Part shown: piece after piece, positions 25,659 to 35,215 of the stretch
How positions within the stretch are numbered: the stretch's first letter is position 1
How the letters are laid out: each line of letters starts with the position of its first letter
Assembly (NCBI GenBank): GCA_011525845.1
Contig: WYBP01000011.1
Span: 1 to 64,000, forward strand
DNA length: 64,000 nucleotides
Direction: 5' to 3'
Source of the DNA: Gemmatimonadaceae bacterium
Lineage (GTDB): Bacteria > Gemmatimonadota > Gemmatimonadetes > Gemmatimonadales > Gemmatimonadaceae
Translations under genes and position numbers: made by a program
Notes under the pieces: model-generated
The model's database searches: none
The model's input: the letters and a program-made list of their open reading frames with translations, nothing else
Told to the model about the DNA's origin: nothing

Positions 25659-27572
25659 CTACGCCACGCCGGCCGGCTCCCGCGCCTCCGGGCGCGACAC
25701 CGGCGTCGTCTTCGCGGCGATCTCGACGTCGTCCACCGTGCCCTGCTCGAGCCAGGCGTGCTCCCCCTTCATCACGGACTGCGCGAGGCGGTAGAGCTTG
25801 CCGTCGTGCTTCCCGTAGAGGGCGCGGAAGCTCGCGTCGATCCGGTCGCGCGACTCGCGGCAGAAGACGTCGGCGAGCTCCATCGCCTTGGGGTTCCCCT
25901 GCGCGGCGAGCATCTTCGCGCGGGTGATCACCGCCGCCATCGCATAGAGCTCGGCCCCGATGTCCACGGCGCGGAAGAGCACCATCTGGCGCTTCTCGAG
26001 CTTGGGCCCGAAGCGCACCATCGCGTGGAAGAGCGAGCGGCCGAGCCGGCGCGTGGTGCGCTCGAGGTATCGGAGGTGCTTCCCGAGCGGGCCGAACCCG
26101 CCATAGGAGCGGAGCGAGGGGATCCAGGTGCCCGGATACCAGGTCAGGTAGAACGGGGCGGCCGTGAGCGCGAACTTCACGCGAGTGCCGAACGGGGTCT
26201 TCGGCGCGACGATCGGGAAGGCGCGCGAGAAATGCTCGTCCACCGCCTCGCGGGCGATGAAGAGCCGCATGATCTCGCTCGACCCCTCGAAGATCAGGTT
26301 GATGCGCGAGTCGCGCATCGCCCGCTCGATCGGCAGCGGCTTCTCGCCGCGCGCCCGGAGCGAGTCGGCGGTCTCGTAGCCGCGCCCGCCGCGGATCTGC
26401 AGCGCGTCGTCCACGCTCCGCCAGGCGAGCTCGGTGTTGAACATCTTGGCGATCGCCGCCTCGAGGCGGATGTCCGTCCCCCCCCGCTCGTAGAGCGCGG
26501 TGGAGAGGTAGGCCACCGACTCCATCGCGAAGGTGTTCGCGGTGAGCCGCGCGACCTTCTGCGCGATCGCGTCGTGCTTCCCGATCGGCTGCCCCCACTG
26601 CACGCGCTCGGCCGCCCACTCGCGGATCCCGCGCACCAGCGCCTTGGAGGCGCCCGCCACGGACGCGGGGATGGTGAGGCGGCCGGTGTTGAGCGTGATC
26701 AGCGCCAGCTTCAGCCCACGCCCCTCGCCCCAGAGGATGTTCTCCGCCGGGACCTTCACGTCCTTGAACGACATCCAGCCGTTCTCGATCGCCTTGAGCC
26801 CCATGAAGCGGCAGCGGTGCTTGACGGTGATCCCGGGGGACTTCGCGTCCACGATGAACGCCGTGATCTGCTTCTTCCGGAGCTTGCCCTTCACCATCCG
26901 GTCGGGCGTGCGGGCCATCACCACGAAGAGGTCGGCCCGGGTGCCATTGGTGCACCAGAGCTTCTCGCCGTTGATCGTCCAGTGCTTGCCGTCCTCGCTC
27001 GGGGTGGCCGAGGTGGTCATGTTCGCGGGGTCAGACCCCGCGTTCACCTCGGTGAGGGCGAAGGCGGTGATGCCCCCCTTGGCGATGCGCGGGTAGAACT
27101 GCTGCTTCTGCGCCTCGGTGCCGAAGAGCTTGAGCGGCTGCGGCACGCCGATGGACTGCGAGGCCGAGAGGAGCGCGCAGAGCGAGCCGCACTTGGAGGT
27201 GACGAGCGCCATGGCGCGCACGTACGACATCTGCGAGAGGCCGAGCCCGCCGTACTCCTTGGGGATCTTCATCCCGAAGGCGCCCATCTCGCGCAGCTCC
27301 TGGACGTACGCCTCGGGGATCTCCCCGGTGCGGTCCACCATGTCGGCGTCGTAGCGCTCGAGGAACGCCTTGAGGGTCGCGAGGAAGGGCTTGGCGGCCG
27401 CCTCGCTCGCCGGGTCCTCGACCGGGTATGGGTGGACGAGGTCGAACCGGAATCGGCCGAGGAAGAGCTCCTTCACGAAGCTCGGATGGGCCCATTCGGT
27501 CTCGCGCGCCGCCTCGGCGACGTCGCGCGCCTCCTCCTCGGAGGCGAGGTCGGTGTTCATCTGTTCGGCCAC
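25659..27572 (-). CDS. Acyl-CoA dehydrogenase with C-terminal extension (VLCAD/ACAD9-like)
   Basis: A 637-residue FAD enzyme of fatty-acid beta-oxidation. The core has ALTEVNAGSDPANM, the WTINGEKLWCTNG flavin segment, QPIGKHDAIAQKVA, QIRGGRGYETADSL, and FEGSSEIMRLFIAREAVDEH near the catalytic-glutamate region. A further helical region of about 180 residues follows the core, as in very-long-chain enzymes that associate with membranes. The GTG at 27572 is chosen over ATG at 27560 because GGAGG sits five bases upstream. A TATAGA-like -10 lies about 55 bases upstream. No beta-oxidation partners are adjacent. Confidence 0.9.
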   Translation of the reverse strand: MAEQMNTDLASEEEARDVAEAARETEWAHPSFVKELFLGRFRFDLVHPYPVEDPASEAAAKPFLATLKAFLERYDADMVDRTGEIPEAYVQELREMGAFGMKIPKEYGGLGLSQMSYVRAMALVTSKCGSLCALLSASQSIGVPQPLKLFGTEAQKQQFYPRIAKGGITAFALTEVNAGSDPANMTTSATPSEDGKHWTINGEKLWCTNGTRADLFVVMARTPDRMVKGKLRKKQITAFIVDAKSPGITVKHRCRFMGLKAIENGWMSFKDVKVPAENILWGEGRGLKLALITLNTGRLTIPASVAGASKALVRGIREWAAERVQWGQPIGKHDAIAQKVARLTANTFAMESVAYLSTALYERGGTDIRLEAAIAKMFNTELAWRSVDDALQIRGGRGYETADSLRARGEKPLPIERAMRDSRINLIFEGSSEIMRLFIAREAVDEHFSRAFPIVAPKTPFGTRVKFALTAAPFYLTWYPGTWIPSLRSYGGFGPLGKHLRYLERTTRRLGRSLFHAMVRFGPKLEKRQMVLFRAVDIGAELYAMAAVITRAKMLAAQGNPKAMELADVFCRESRDRIDASFRALYGKHDGKLYRLAQSVMKGEHAWLEQGTVDDVEIAAKTTPVSRPEAREPAGVA

Positions 27573-27636
27573 GGGGGCCTCCGCGAGAGGTACGTCGATC
27601 GGCGGGTCGCAGCGCTTCCCGCAACGTCCTCTATAC

Positions 27637-28350
27637 TTACCCCCTCGCGCGGTCCGCGACAACGCCGCGGCGGGTGAGGATCGCGCCTCCGACGAGCGCG
27701 ATGGCGGCGAAGGCGAACCACTGCATCGCGTACGAGCGATGCGGACCCGCGTCCGGCACGGGCGGCGCGAGGCGGCGGGGGACCGAGTCCGCCCGCGCGA
27801 GCGAGTCCGAGGTCATGACGATCTGGACCGACGCGACGGGGCGGCCGAGGCGGGCCGCGAGGGCGGCGCGGTTGAGGCTCCGCAGTGGGCGGGAGGGGTC
27901 GTCGGGTGCGGCGGGACCGCTGTCCGGCAGCGGCATCAGGTAGCCGGCGAGCGTGACGAACTCGGCCTCGTGCCAGCGCGCGAGGTCGACCTCGGCGGCG
28001 TCCGGCGAGTAGACCCAGCCCCGGGTCACGAGCACCAGGGTGTCGCTCCCCGGCAGCGCCAGCGGGGTGATGAGGTGCACGCCCGGGGAGCCCGCGTTCG
28101 TGCGGCCGGCGAGCACCTGCTCGAGGTCGTAGCGGAAGCGCCCCGCCACCCGGACGGCGCGCCAGGTGGGGTCGCCGCCCGCGGCCAGGGCCTCGGCCAG
28201 CGTCGCGGTCGAGCGCGCGCGCTGTTCCTCGAGCGCCGCGTTCCGCTCGGCGCGCTCCGTGTGGCGCGCCAGCTGCCAGACGCCCAGCCGGACGAAGAGC
28301 GCGGCGCATGCCAGCGGGATGAGGAATCCGACGAGGGTCCGAGCGCGCAC
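27637..28350 (-). CDS. SURF1 family protein
   Basis: A 237-residue inner-membrane protein with one TM helix at each end (residues 5-25 and 210-230), the SURF1 topology, and a periplasmic domain between. The motifs WQLARHTERAERN, GRFRYDLEQVLAGR, VLVTRGWV and YAMQWFAFA are family marks. SURF1 assists haem a insertion into cytochrome oxidase, pointing to aerobic respiration; no cox genes lie nearby. Start is GTG. Confidence 0.88.
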   Translation of the reverse strand: MRARTLVGFLIPLACAALFVRLGVWQLARHTERAERNAALEEQRARSTATLAEALAAGGDPTWRAVRVAGRFRYDLEQVLAGRTNAGSPGVHLITPLALPGSDTLVLVTRGWVYSPDAAEVDLARWHEAEFVTLAGYLMPLPDSGPAAPDDPSRPLRSLNRAALAARLGRPVASVQIVMTSDSLARADSVPRRLAPPVPDAGPHRSYAMQWFAFAAIALVGGAILTRRGVVADRARG

Positions 28351-28498
28351 GAGGAGGTGGGGGGAATTGTGTGGCGGGTCACATCAGGGGATCCCGCACG
28401 GCACCGAGATTGCGGGTAGTCTAGCCGTTGACCAAGATATCTGCGCCGCGGCGCCTCCTCGCATGAGGGACGCGCCCCACACCGTCATGCGCCCAGCC

Positions 28499-31400
28499 AT
28501 GCCCAACGCCGTCCTTCGCCGAATCCCCGTCCTCGCCGGTCTCGCGCTCCTCGGAGGGCTGCTGAGTTGCGGGCGCGAGGTGACGGGCCCGAACGGACGC
28601 GGACCGATGGCGACGCTCGCCTTCGACCCCACCATGCCGAGCATCCGGCTGCTGGGGAATGGCGAGGTGCTCGGCCTTGGCGACGTCGTGCCGTTCGAGC
28701 GCGTGCGCGTGGTGCTCCGCCGCGCCAACGGCGAGGTGGCGGGGGAGCAGATGGTGGCGTTCGCCGCGGGGCAGCAGACGGTCACCGTGGCCATCACCGT
28801 CCAGCTGGGAGCGGGCGCGTCGAGCACGGGGGAAGCCCTGAGCGCGACGATGAAGTACATCAACGCCGCGGGGGACACCGTCTTCTCCGGCGGGCCGCTC
28901 GAGGTGATCGCCCGTCCCGCCTCGTCCGGCAATCCGCCCCCCCCGGTGCAGCTGCCGATCACCTATGTCGGTCCCGGCTCCGATGCGGCCGGCATCTCGA
29001 TCTCCCCCGACTCGGTCGTGGGGGTCATCAACCAGCAGGCGACCTTCTCGGCGATCGTCGTGACGGCCGGGCAGACGCCCATCCCGAATGCGCCGGTCGC
29101 GTACTCCTCCACCGACTCGGCCCGCGTGCGCGTGAACGTGGCCACGGGCGTGGCGACGCTCGTCGGTGCGCGCGGCACGGCGCTGATCATCGCGCAGACC
29201 GCGAACGACCGCGCGGACACCGCCCTCGTGCGCATCACGCCGACGCCGTCGGCGATCGTGCTCGTGAGCGGGGGCAACCAGCAGACGCTCCAGCGCACGC
29301 CCTTCCCCAATCCCGTGCGCGTGCGGGTGAACGCGGTCGACGGGCTCGGCGTGCCGGGCGTGACCGTGAACTTCGCGGTGACGCGCGGCCAGGGCTCGGT
29401 GAGCGTGCCGAGCGCGGTGACCGATGCGGCGGGCGAGGCGCAGGTGAGCTGGATCGCCGGCGACTCCGCGGGCGCCGCGATCCTCACGGCGTCGGTCGCG
29501 ACGCCGGTCCTCTCGCTCCCCGTGGCCGGCCAGCAGATCTCCTCGGCCCCGACCTCGCTCACGTTCAGCGGTTCGCCGGCGAACTTCACGGCGGGGGACA
29601 CCATCCCGCCCTTCAGCGTCTCGGTGCGTGACGGCACCGGCGCGGTGGTGAACGGGTTCAGCGGGAACGTCGCGCTCTCGCTCACCGGCGGGACCGCGGG
29701 GGCGAGCATCATCGGCGGCGCCACGCGCGCGGCGGTGAACGGCGTCGCGACCTTCCCCGGCCTGACGATCGACCGCGGGGGCACCGGCTACCGGATCGTC
29801 GCCACGGTGAGCGGCGTCCCGCCCGTGAGCACGAACACCTTCGACGTGGCGGCGGCACCGCCGCGCTTCGTGAACGTCCTGAGCGGCGCGGGACAGACCG
29901 CACCGCCCAGCACACCGCTCCCCGACTCCGTGCGGGTGCGCGTGACGGACGTGTTCGGATTCCCGCAGCCGGGGCTCACCGTGCAGTTCGCGGTCGCCGC
30001 AGGCGGCGGCGCGGTCTCGCCGGCGAGCGTCACGACGAACGCGGACGGGCGCGCGGCCACCCAGTGGACGCTCGGCGCCGCCGGCGCCCAGCAGATCACC
30101 GTCACCGTCGGGTCGATCCAGCCCGTGCCGGTGAACGCCACCCTCTTCACGGGCGGCGGGACGCCGACGCTCTTCATCGGCACCGAGCAGATCTCGGCGA
30201 CGATCGGGAGCACCCGCTCGGTCCCCGTGTTCATCACGCCGCCGCCCGGCACCGCGGTCGTCGCGCAGCTCGTGACGCGCGACTCGCTGGTGGCGAAGTG
30301 GACGGTGGATTCCACGATCTTCGGCGCGGGCGTCGGGCTCCGGTCGCCGACCCTCTCGGGCCGCGGCGTCGGCAGCACCTACGCCGTGGTGAGCTCGAGC
30401 GCCGGGAACGACTCGGTGCTCGTCACCGTGGACTCGGTGGGGATCTTCTTCGGTTCGTACAGCGGGCGCTCGGTGATCTTGGGCGACACGCTGCCCTTCC
30501 TCGTCCGGCTCAGTGCGCCGGCGGGCCAGGGCGGTGCGACCGTTGTGGTCCGCTCACCGGACACGCTGGCACTCAAGGTGGCCGCCGGATCCGGTCGCAC
30601 GCCGCCGTCCAATCCGTGCGACCTCTACTGCTACGACCTCCGGGCGACGCCGGACGAGGTGGCCATCCTCGGCACCCCGGGTGACTCCGCCGTCGTCACG
30701 ATCCCGGAGGGGCAGCTCAGCGGGTACGTGGTCTTCCTGCCGCTGGCCCCCGCCGCGAACGGGATCCCCGTCACCGCGACCGCCCCGCAGATGGCCAGCG
30801 GTGACATGATCCTCTACATCGAACCCGCGGAGTTCTATCTCTACGAGCACTTCGGCGTGGCGCTCGACTCCCCCATGCCGGTGGGACACCGGAATGGCGC
30901 GGAGGTGTACCTGAACTACGGGCTGGCGCGCGACGTCCGCGTGCGGATCACGAGCCGGGATCCGGCGGTCGTGCGGACGGACAGCGCCGTCGTGATCCCA
31001 ACGAACTCGTACTACTACGGCGACGTCCCGCACTTCCTCTATGAGGGACTCCAGCCCGGTTCGACCTGGATCGTGGTGAGCGCCCCGGGCTTCGCGACCG
31101 ACTCCTTCCCCGTGACCGTCGTGCCGCCCTGGCTCGTGATCGCGCAGTCCAATCCGGTGCTCGCGGTCGGCAGCGACTACGACCTGCTGGTGTACGGGTC
31201 GATCGATTCCGTCACGACGGCCACGTACGCCTATCCGCCGCGGGGCAGTCCCCTCTCCGTGGGCGCCTCCAGCAGCGATCCGACGGTCGCGCGCGTGATC
31301 GAGACGGGGCCGATCGGGACCGACCGGCACGACACCCAGGTGCGCGTCCGCGGCCTCGCCTCCGGCACCGCCTGGATCCGGACCACGGCGCCAGGATACG

Positions 31401-33832
31401 CCACCGACTCGGTGCTCGTGACGGTGCAGGGTGCGACGCTGCAGGTGCAGGAATCGTACTTCCGGATCGGCCGGGGTCAGTACCACGAGTCGATGCGGCT
31501 CCAACTCCTGGGGGGCGGCAACATCGTCACGACCGGGCAGACGGCGACCATCACCTCGAGCGACACCAGCGTGCTCGCGGTCCTGACGCCCGAACTGCCC
31601 TTCGCGACCAACGGCTCCTCGCCCTTCGTGCGACTGCTCGGCAAGGGCGTGGGATCGGCGAACATCACCATCACCGTGCCCGGGATCACCCCGGACGTCC
31701 GCGCCTGGACGGTGACGACGCCGGACCTCTTCCTCAGCACGTTCGGCAGTGGCGGGATCATCAACGCGGACAGCGCGTCCTATTCGATAAGCGTCTCGAT
31801 GCGCGATGGCGTGAACGTCTCGCGTCCGGCAGCCGACACGGTGGTCGCGATCCTGAGATCCACCGATCCGACGGTCATGCTCGTGACCGACTCCATCGCA
31901 CGGTTCCTCCCCGGCAGCTCCAGCAACATCACGGCGCGGGTGCGGGCGATCGGGCCCGGCACGGCGCTCCTGGTCCTGAGCGCGCCGAACTTCCGTTCGG
32001 ACACCTCCGGCCTGATCACGGTGCAGCCGCGACGGCTCGAGATCAGCGGCACAGCCACCCAGGTCACCGGCCGCGGCCTCATCATGCCGATGACCGTCAT
32101 CCGCCGGTCGCCGCCGACGAACACCCTGCCGATCACGATCACACGGCAGGGTCCGGCCGGTGTCGTGCCGGTCGCGGCGATGGACTCCATCCGGGCGGGC
32201 TCGGGGTCCTGGACCTTCGGGCTCCGCGCAGGTGCCAGCACGGGCCTGGACACGATCATCGTCTCGGCGGCGGGCCACGCCTCGGACACGCTCTTCGTGA
32301 GCGTCGGGACGTCCACCGCCGAGATCTTCGCACAGTACAGCGGCTACGTCGGGGAACAGGACGACTTCGTGAGCGCGAGCATGCGGCCGTCCTCCATCTT
32401 CTCGTATCGGAGCGCGTCCGACACGGTGCGATTCCGCTTCGTCTCATCCGACACCACCATCGTCCGGGTGATCCGGGACACGATCCGCGTGAACGCGGGC
32501 GCCCCGGGGGCGGAGACGGGTGGATACGGGATCGTGCGCTACGTCCGCCCCGGGTCCGCCTGGTTGAGGCTCATCGATCCGTCCGGGTTCTTCGAGACCG
32601 ATTCGCAGGAGGTCTTCGTCGGCCTGCGCACGCTCTATCTCGGGGGCGGCTCGCCCGTGCTCGGCATCAACCAGCGGAGCAACCCGTTCGAGAACTACGT
32701 GTATCGTGACGATCCGGGCCCGGATTCGCTCTGGGTCAGGCTGATGAGCTCGTCGCCGGGCGCCGTCTCGGTCACGGACTCGGTGCTGATCGAGCCATTC
32801 AGCTCCTACGCGTACTACACGCTCGTCGCGGGGGACAGCGTGGGGAGCGCCCGGATCACGGTCAACGCGGCGGGGTTCGCGGAGTCGTTCCAGGACGTGT
32901 ACGTCACGCGCTCCACGGTCAGCCCGTACGCCTACTACGGCATCACGCTCGGTGTCGACGGCATCGCGGAGTTCGACCTCTACCTGACGGACCTCGACGG
33001 ATACACGCGGGAAGCCACGGTGCCCGTCCCGATCCGGCTCCGGATCGATGATCCCTCGATCCTCAGCGCCGGGGCGGACTCGATCGCCACCTTCGCCGTC
33101 GGGGAGTCCATGGTGCGACTGCGGACCCTGCGCGGCGTCGCGCCCGGGCGCGTCAACGCCACCTTCGAGGACCGCCGTGGGGACATCCTGCAGGCGATCA
33201 TCCCCGCGTCGTCCCCCGTCGAGGTGCGGGAGAACGAGCTGCTCTTCGGGCAGTACGGCTACAAGGTCGGGCTCGGCGCCACGACGCAGGCGTTCAACCT
33301 CTACTTCACGTCATCGACGATCGGCCCCGCTCGCTGGGCGCGCGTCACCGCGGCGGCAGGCCGCGTCCGTGCCACCACCGACAGCGTCCTGGTGGATCCG
33401 GCGCAGGGATCCTTCCACTACTTCGCCCTCGAGGGACTGGCGCTCGGCACGGACACGCTCATCGTCAGCGCGCCGGGCTACGCCCCGGACACCGCGATCG
33501 TGGATGTCGGACGGAACCTGCTACGCGCCATCACGTTCATCCCGCCGACGATCCGCCAGGGGGACTCGGTGCTCGTCACGCTGCGACTCCAGGGACCCGA
33601 CGAGTACTCGATCCTCGAACCGATCACCGCGCCGATGTCGCTCACGTTCACGAGCGGCGGTGGCCTGCAGGCGGTGGCCGTGGGTGGCGGGAACCTGACG
33701 ACCACCGCCATCCCGATCGGCGCGTCGAACATCTCCTTCTGGCTCCGCGCCACCGGTCCCGCCGGCGGCTCGATCACGGTGACCGGACCCAGTATCCAGA
33801 CCTACCAGCTCGGGGTGGCGACACGCCCATGA
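28499..33832 (+). CDS. Giant lipoprotein with Big (Ig-like) domains and ~100-residue repeat modules
   Basis: A 1,777-residue predicted lipoprotein; the signal ends with lipobox L-L-S-C at residues 26-29. Residues 30-140 are an unknown sandwich; about 150-230 look like Big_2; 273-340 and 477-555 are Big_1-type (VPGVTVNFAV and QPGLTVQFAV, with a TDAxG motif). From about residue 780 onward, nine landmarks of the kind SAPGFATDSFPVTV recur at residues 861, 963, 1059, 1161, 1256, 1360, 1456, ~1555 and 1657, i.e. every 95-104 residues. The role is probably a surface stalk or adhesin, but that is inference. ATGs at 28463 and 28487 are alternative starts. The stop overlaps the next gene. Confidence 0.85.
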   Translation: MPNAVLRRIPVLAGLALLGGLLSCGREVTGPNGRGPMATLAFDPTMPSIRLLGNGEVLGLGDVVPFERVRVVLRRANGEVAGEQMVAFAAGQQTVTVAITVQLGAGASSTGEALSATMKYINAAGDTVFSGGPLEVIARPASSGNPPPPVQLPITYVGPGSDAAGISISPDSVVGVINQQATFSAIVVTAGQTPIPNAPVAYSSTDSARVRVNVATGVATLVGARGTALIIAQTANDRADTALVRITPTPSAIVLVSGGNQQTLQRTPFPNPVRVRVNAVDGLGVPGVTVNFAVTRGQGSVSVPSAVTDAAGEAQVSWIAGDSAGAAILTASVATPVLSLPVAGQQISSAPTSLTFSGSPANFTAGDTIPPFSVSVRDGTGAVVNGFSGNVALSLTGGTAGASIIGGATRAAVNGVATFPGLTIDRGGTGYRIVATVSGVPPVSTNTFDVAAAPPRFVNVLSGAGQTAPPSTPLPDSVRVRVTDVFGFPQPGLTVQFAVAAGGGAVSPASVTTNADGRAATQWTLGAAGAQQITVTVGSIQPVPVNATLFTGGGTPTLFIGTEQISATIGSTRSVPVFITPPPGTAVVAQLVTRDSLVAKWTVDSTIFGAGVGLRSPTLSGRGVGSTYAVVSSSAGNDSVLVTVDSVGIFFGSYSGRSVILGDTLPFLVRLSAPAGQGGATVVVRSPDTLALKVAAGSGRTPPSNPCDLYCYDLRATPDEVAILGTPGDSAVVTIPEGQLSGYVVFLPLAPAANGIPVTATAPQMASGDMILYIEPAEFYLYEHFGVALDSPMPVGHRNGAEVYLNYGLARDVRVRITSRDPAVVRTDSAVVIPTNSYYYGDVPHFLYEGLQPGSTWIVVSAPGFATDSFPVTVVPPWLVIAQSNPVLAVGSDYDLLVYGSIDSVTTATYAYPPRGSPLSVGASSSDPTVARVIETGPIGTDRHDTQVRVRGLASGTAWIRTTAPGYATDSVLVTVQGATLQVQESYFRIGRGQYHESMRLQLLGGGNIVTTGQTATITSSDTSVLAVLTPELPFATNGSSPFVRLLGKGVGSANITITVPGITPDVRAWTVTTPDLFLSTFGSGGIINADSASYSISVSMRDGVNVSRPAADTVVAILRSTDPTVMLVTDSIARFLPGSSSNITARVRAIGPGTALLVLSAPNFRSDTSGLITVQPRRLEISGTATQVTGRGLIMPMTVIRRSPPTNTLPITITRQGPAGVVPVAAMDSIRAGSGSWTFGLRAGASTGLDTIIVSAAGHASDTLFVSVGTSTAEIFAQYSGYVGEQDDFVSASMRPSSIFSYRSASDTVRFRFVSSDTTIVRVIRDTIRVNAGAPGAETGGYGIVRYVRPGSAWLRLIDPSGFFETDSQEVFVGLRTLYLGGGSPVLGINQRSNPFENYVYRDDPGPDSLWVRLMSSSPGAVSVTDSVLIEPFSSYAYYTLVAGDSVGSARITVNAAGFAESFQDVYVTRSTVSPYAYYGITLGVDGIAEFDLYLTDLDGYTREATVPVPIRLRIDDPSILSAGADSIATFAVGESMVRLRTLRGVAPGRVNATFEDRRGDILQAIIPASSPVEVRENELLFGQYGYKVGLGATTQAFNLYFTSSTIGPARWARVTAAAGRVRATTDSVLVDPAQGSFHYFALEGLALGTDTLIVSAPGYAPDTAIVDVGRNLLRAITFIPPTIRQGDSVLVTLRLQGPDEYSILEPITAPMSLTFTSGGGLQAVAVGGGNLTTTAIPIGASNISFWLRATGPAGGSITVTGPSIQTYQLGVATRP

Positions 33833-34389
33833 TGACCAACGCCTCGCTCCATCGCATCCCGTCGCGCGCGCTCATCCTGGGTGGCGCGGCCCTCCTCCTC
33901 GCCGCCGCGGCGCCGCAGGCGCTCGACGCACAGGACACCGCGATCGTCGTGAACCCGCGCCCGGCCGCACCGGGCGCTCCCGCTCCCGCCGGCCGGCCCG
34001 TCGAGTCCGTGCGCGGTGCCGGACCCAACGGCGCCACGCTCCGCTGCCGCGATGGCTCCTATCCCGCCGCGCTCGCGCCCGACTCCGCCTGCGAGGGCAA
34101 GGGGGGCGTGCTCGTGCGCTTCCCGCTCCTCCGCACGCCGCAGAACGGGACGCCGGCGGTCCGCGCGACCGGGCCGCGTCCGCTCCCGGGGGACACCGTC
34201 GTGACGCCGGCGATCAAGCTCGACCCCGTTCCCGACCGGTCGAACGTGCTCGTCCCGGCGGAACTCCCCCCCGCGGACGCCACGCTCCAGTGCGGCGACG
34301 GCACCTATGTCGTCCGCGACACGAGCAGCACCCGCTGCGCGGGGAAGGGCGGCGTCGCGATGATCTTCCCGCCGCGCCGGCGGCCGTAG
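33829..34389 (+). CDS. Secreted protein with two DUF3761-like cysteine motifs
   Basis: A 186-residue exported protein with an Ala/Leu signal peptide (residues 14-34) and a proline-rich linker. Two similar segments follow, at about residues 68-100 and 150-182: each has A-T-L-x-C-x-D-G-[ST]-Y, a second cysteine about 14-19 residues later, and G-K-G-G-V at the end, as in DUF3761. Two disulfides are likely. The ATG overlaps the stop of the giant lipoprotein (ATGA), so the two are coupled and may act together at the surface. Confidence 0.75.
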   Translation: MMTNASLHRIPSRALILGGAALLLAAAAPQALDAQDTAIVVNPRPAAPGAPAPAGRPVESVRGAGPNGATLRCRDGSYPAALAPDSACEGKGGVLVRFPLLRTPQNGTPAVRATGPRPLPGDTVVTPAIKLDPVPDRSNVLVPAELPPADATLQCGDGTYVVRDTSSTRCAGKGGVAMIFPPRRRP

Positions 34390-34403
34390 CGCGCCGCGTC
34401 CGG

Positions 34404-35213
34404 CTAGAACAACCCCAACTGGTCCGCGAGCTGGGCCGGGTCCACCGGGACTTGGCCCAGCTTGCGTTGCAGCTCCCGGATGGTCGCGGGACTGTGCCCC
34501 GCGAAGTGGTTGTTCACGTAGGTGTAGACCTTGACCTTGGTGGCGAGCAGCGGGAGCACCTCCGCCCACGCCTCGATCTCCGCGGTGCGGTCCACCTGCA
34601 CGTGCGAGAAGTCGGTGATCGCCCGGTTCGGGCCCATGAAGCGCACGTACGCGTGCGATGCCGTCGGCCGCTCGGCGAGCTTGAGCATCCAGCTCCGCGG
34701 GATCCACCGCGCATCCACCAGGGCGAGCGCCACGTTGCGCGCGGTGAGGAGGGCGAGGATCTCCTCGTTGATCCATCCCTTCTGCCGGAACTCGATCGCG
34801 AAGTCGATGTCGCCCGGGAGCGAGAGCAGGAACTCCTCGAGCGCGTCGCGCTCGGGGGGCGAGAAGTCCGGACCGCACTGGATGAGCACGGTGCCGAGCT
34901 TGGGGCCAAGCTCACGCGCCACGTCGTAGAACCGCTCCGCCACCTCCCGCGCGCCCACGAAGCGCAGCTCGTGCGTGATCTCCTGCGGCAGCTTGAGCGC
35001 GAACGTGAAGGCGTCGGGCGTGCGCTCCCGCCAGCCGCGCACGGTCCTGGCCGCGGGCACGGCGTAGAAGGTCGAGTCCACCTCCACCGTGTCGAACGCC
35101 TGCGCGTACTTCGTGAGGAAGTCCGCCGGGCGCGTGCGCGGGGGGAAGAACGGCCCCACCCAGGCCGTGTAATTCCACCCCTGGGACCCGACCCGGATCG
35201 CGTGCGGGGCCAC
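34404..35213 (-). CDS. DUF72 family protein (YecE-like)
   Basis: A 269-residue TIM-barrel protein of the DUF72 family: IRVGSQGWNYTAWVGPFFP, FDTVEVDSTFYAVP, FTFALKLPQEITHE, IDFAIEFRQKGWI, and a late KVYTYVNNHFAGHSP motif. The biochemical role is unknown. GTG at 35213 is the start because GGGAGGT lies 7 bases upstream; longer frames have no match. It is two bases downstream of the channel gene and is presumably co-transcribed. Confidence 0.88.
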   Translation of the reverse strand: MAPHAIRVGSQGWNYTAWVGPFFPPRTRPADFLTKYAQAFDTVEVDSTFYAVPAARTVRGWRERTPDAFTFALKLPQEITHELRFVGAREVAERFYDVARELGPKLGTVLIQCGPDFSPPERDALEEFLLSLPGDIDFAIEFRQKGWINEEILALLTARNVALALVDARWIPRSWMLKLAERPTASHAYVRFMGPNRAITDFSHVQVDRTAEIEAWAEVLPLLATKVKVYTYVNNHFAGHSPATIRELQRKLGQVPVDPAQLADQLGLF

Positions 35214-35215
35214 CG

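Noticed and set aside
30554-32278. Open frame of 574 codons on the minus strand inside the giant lipoprotein gene
   Set aside because: Arg/Asp/His-rich shadow of the repeat modules.
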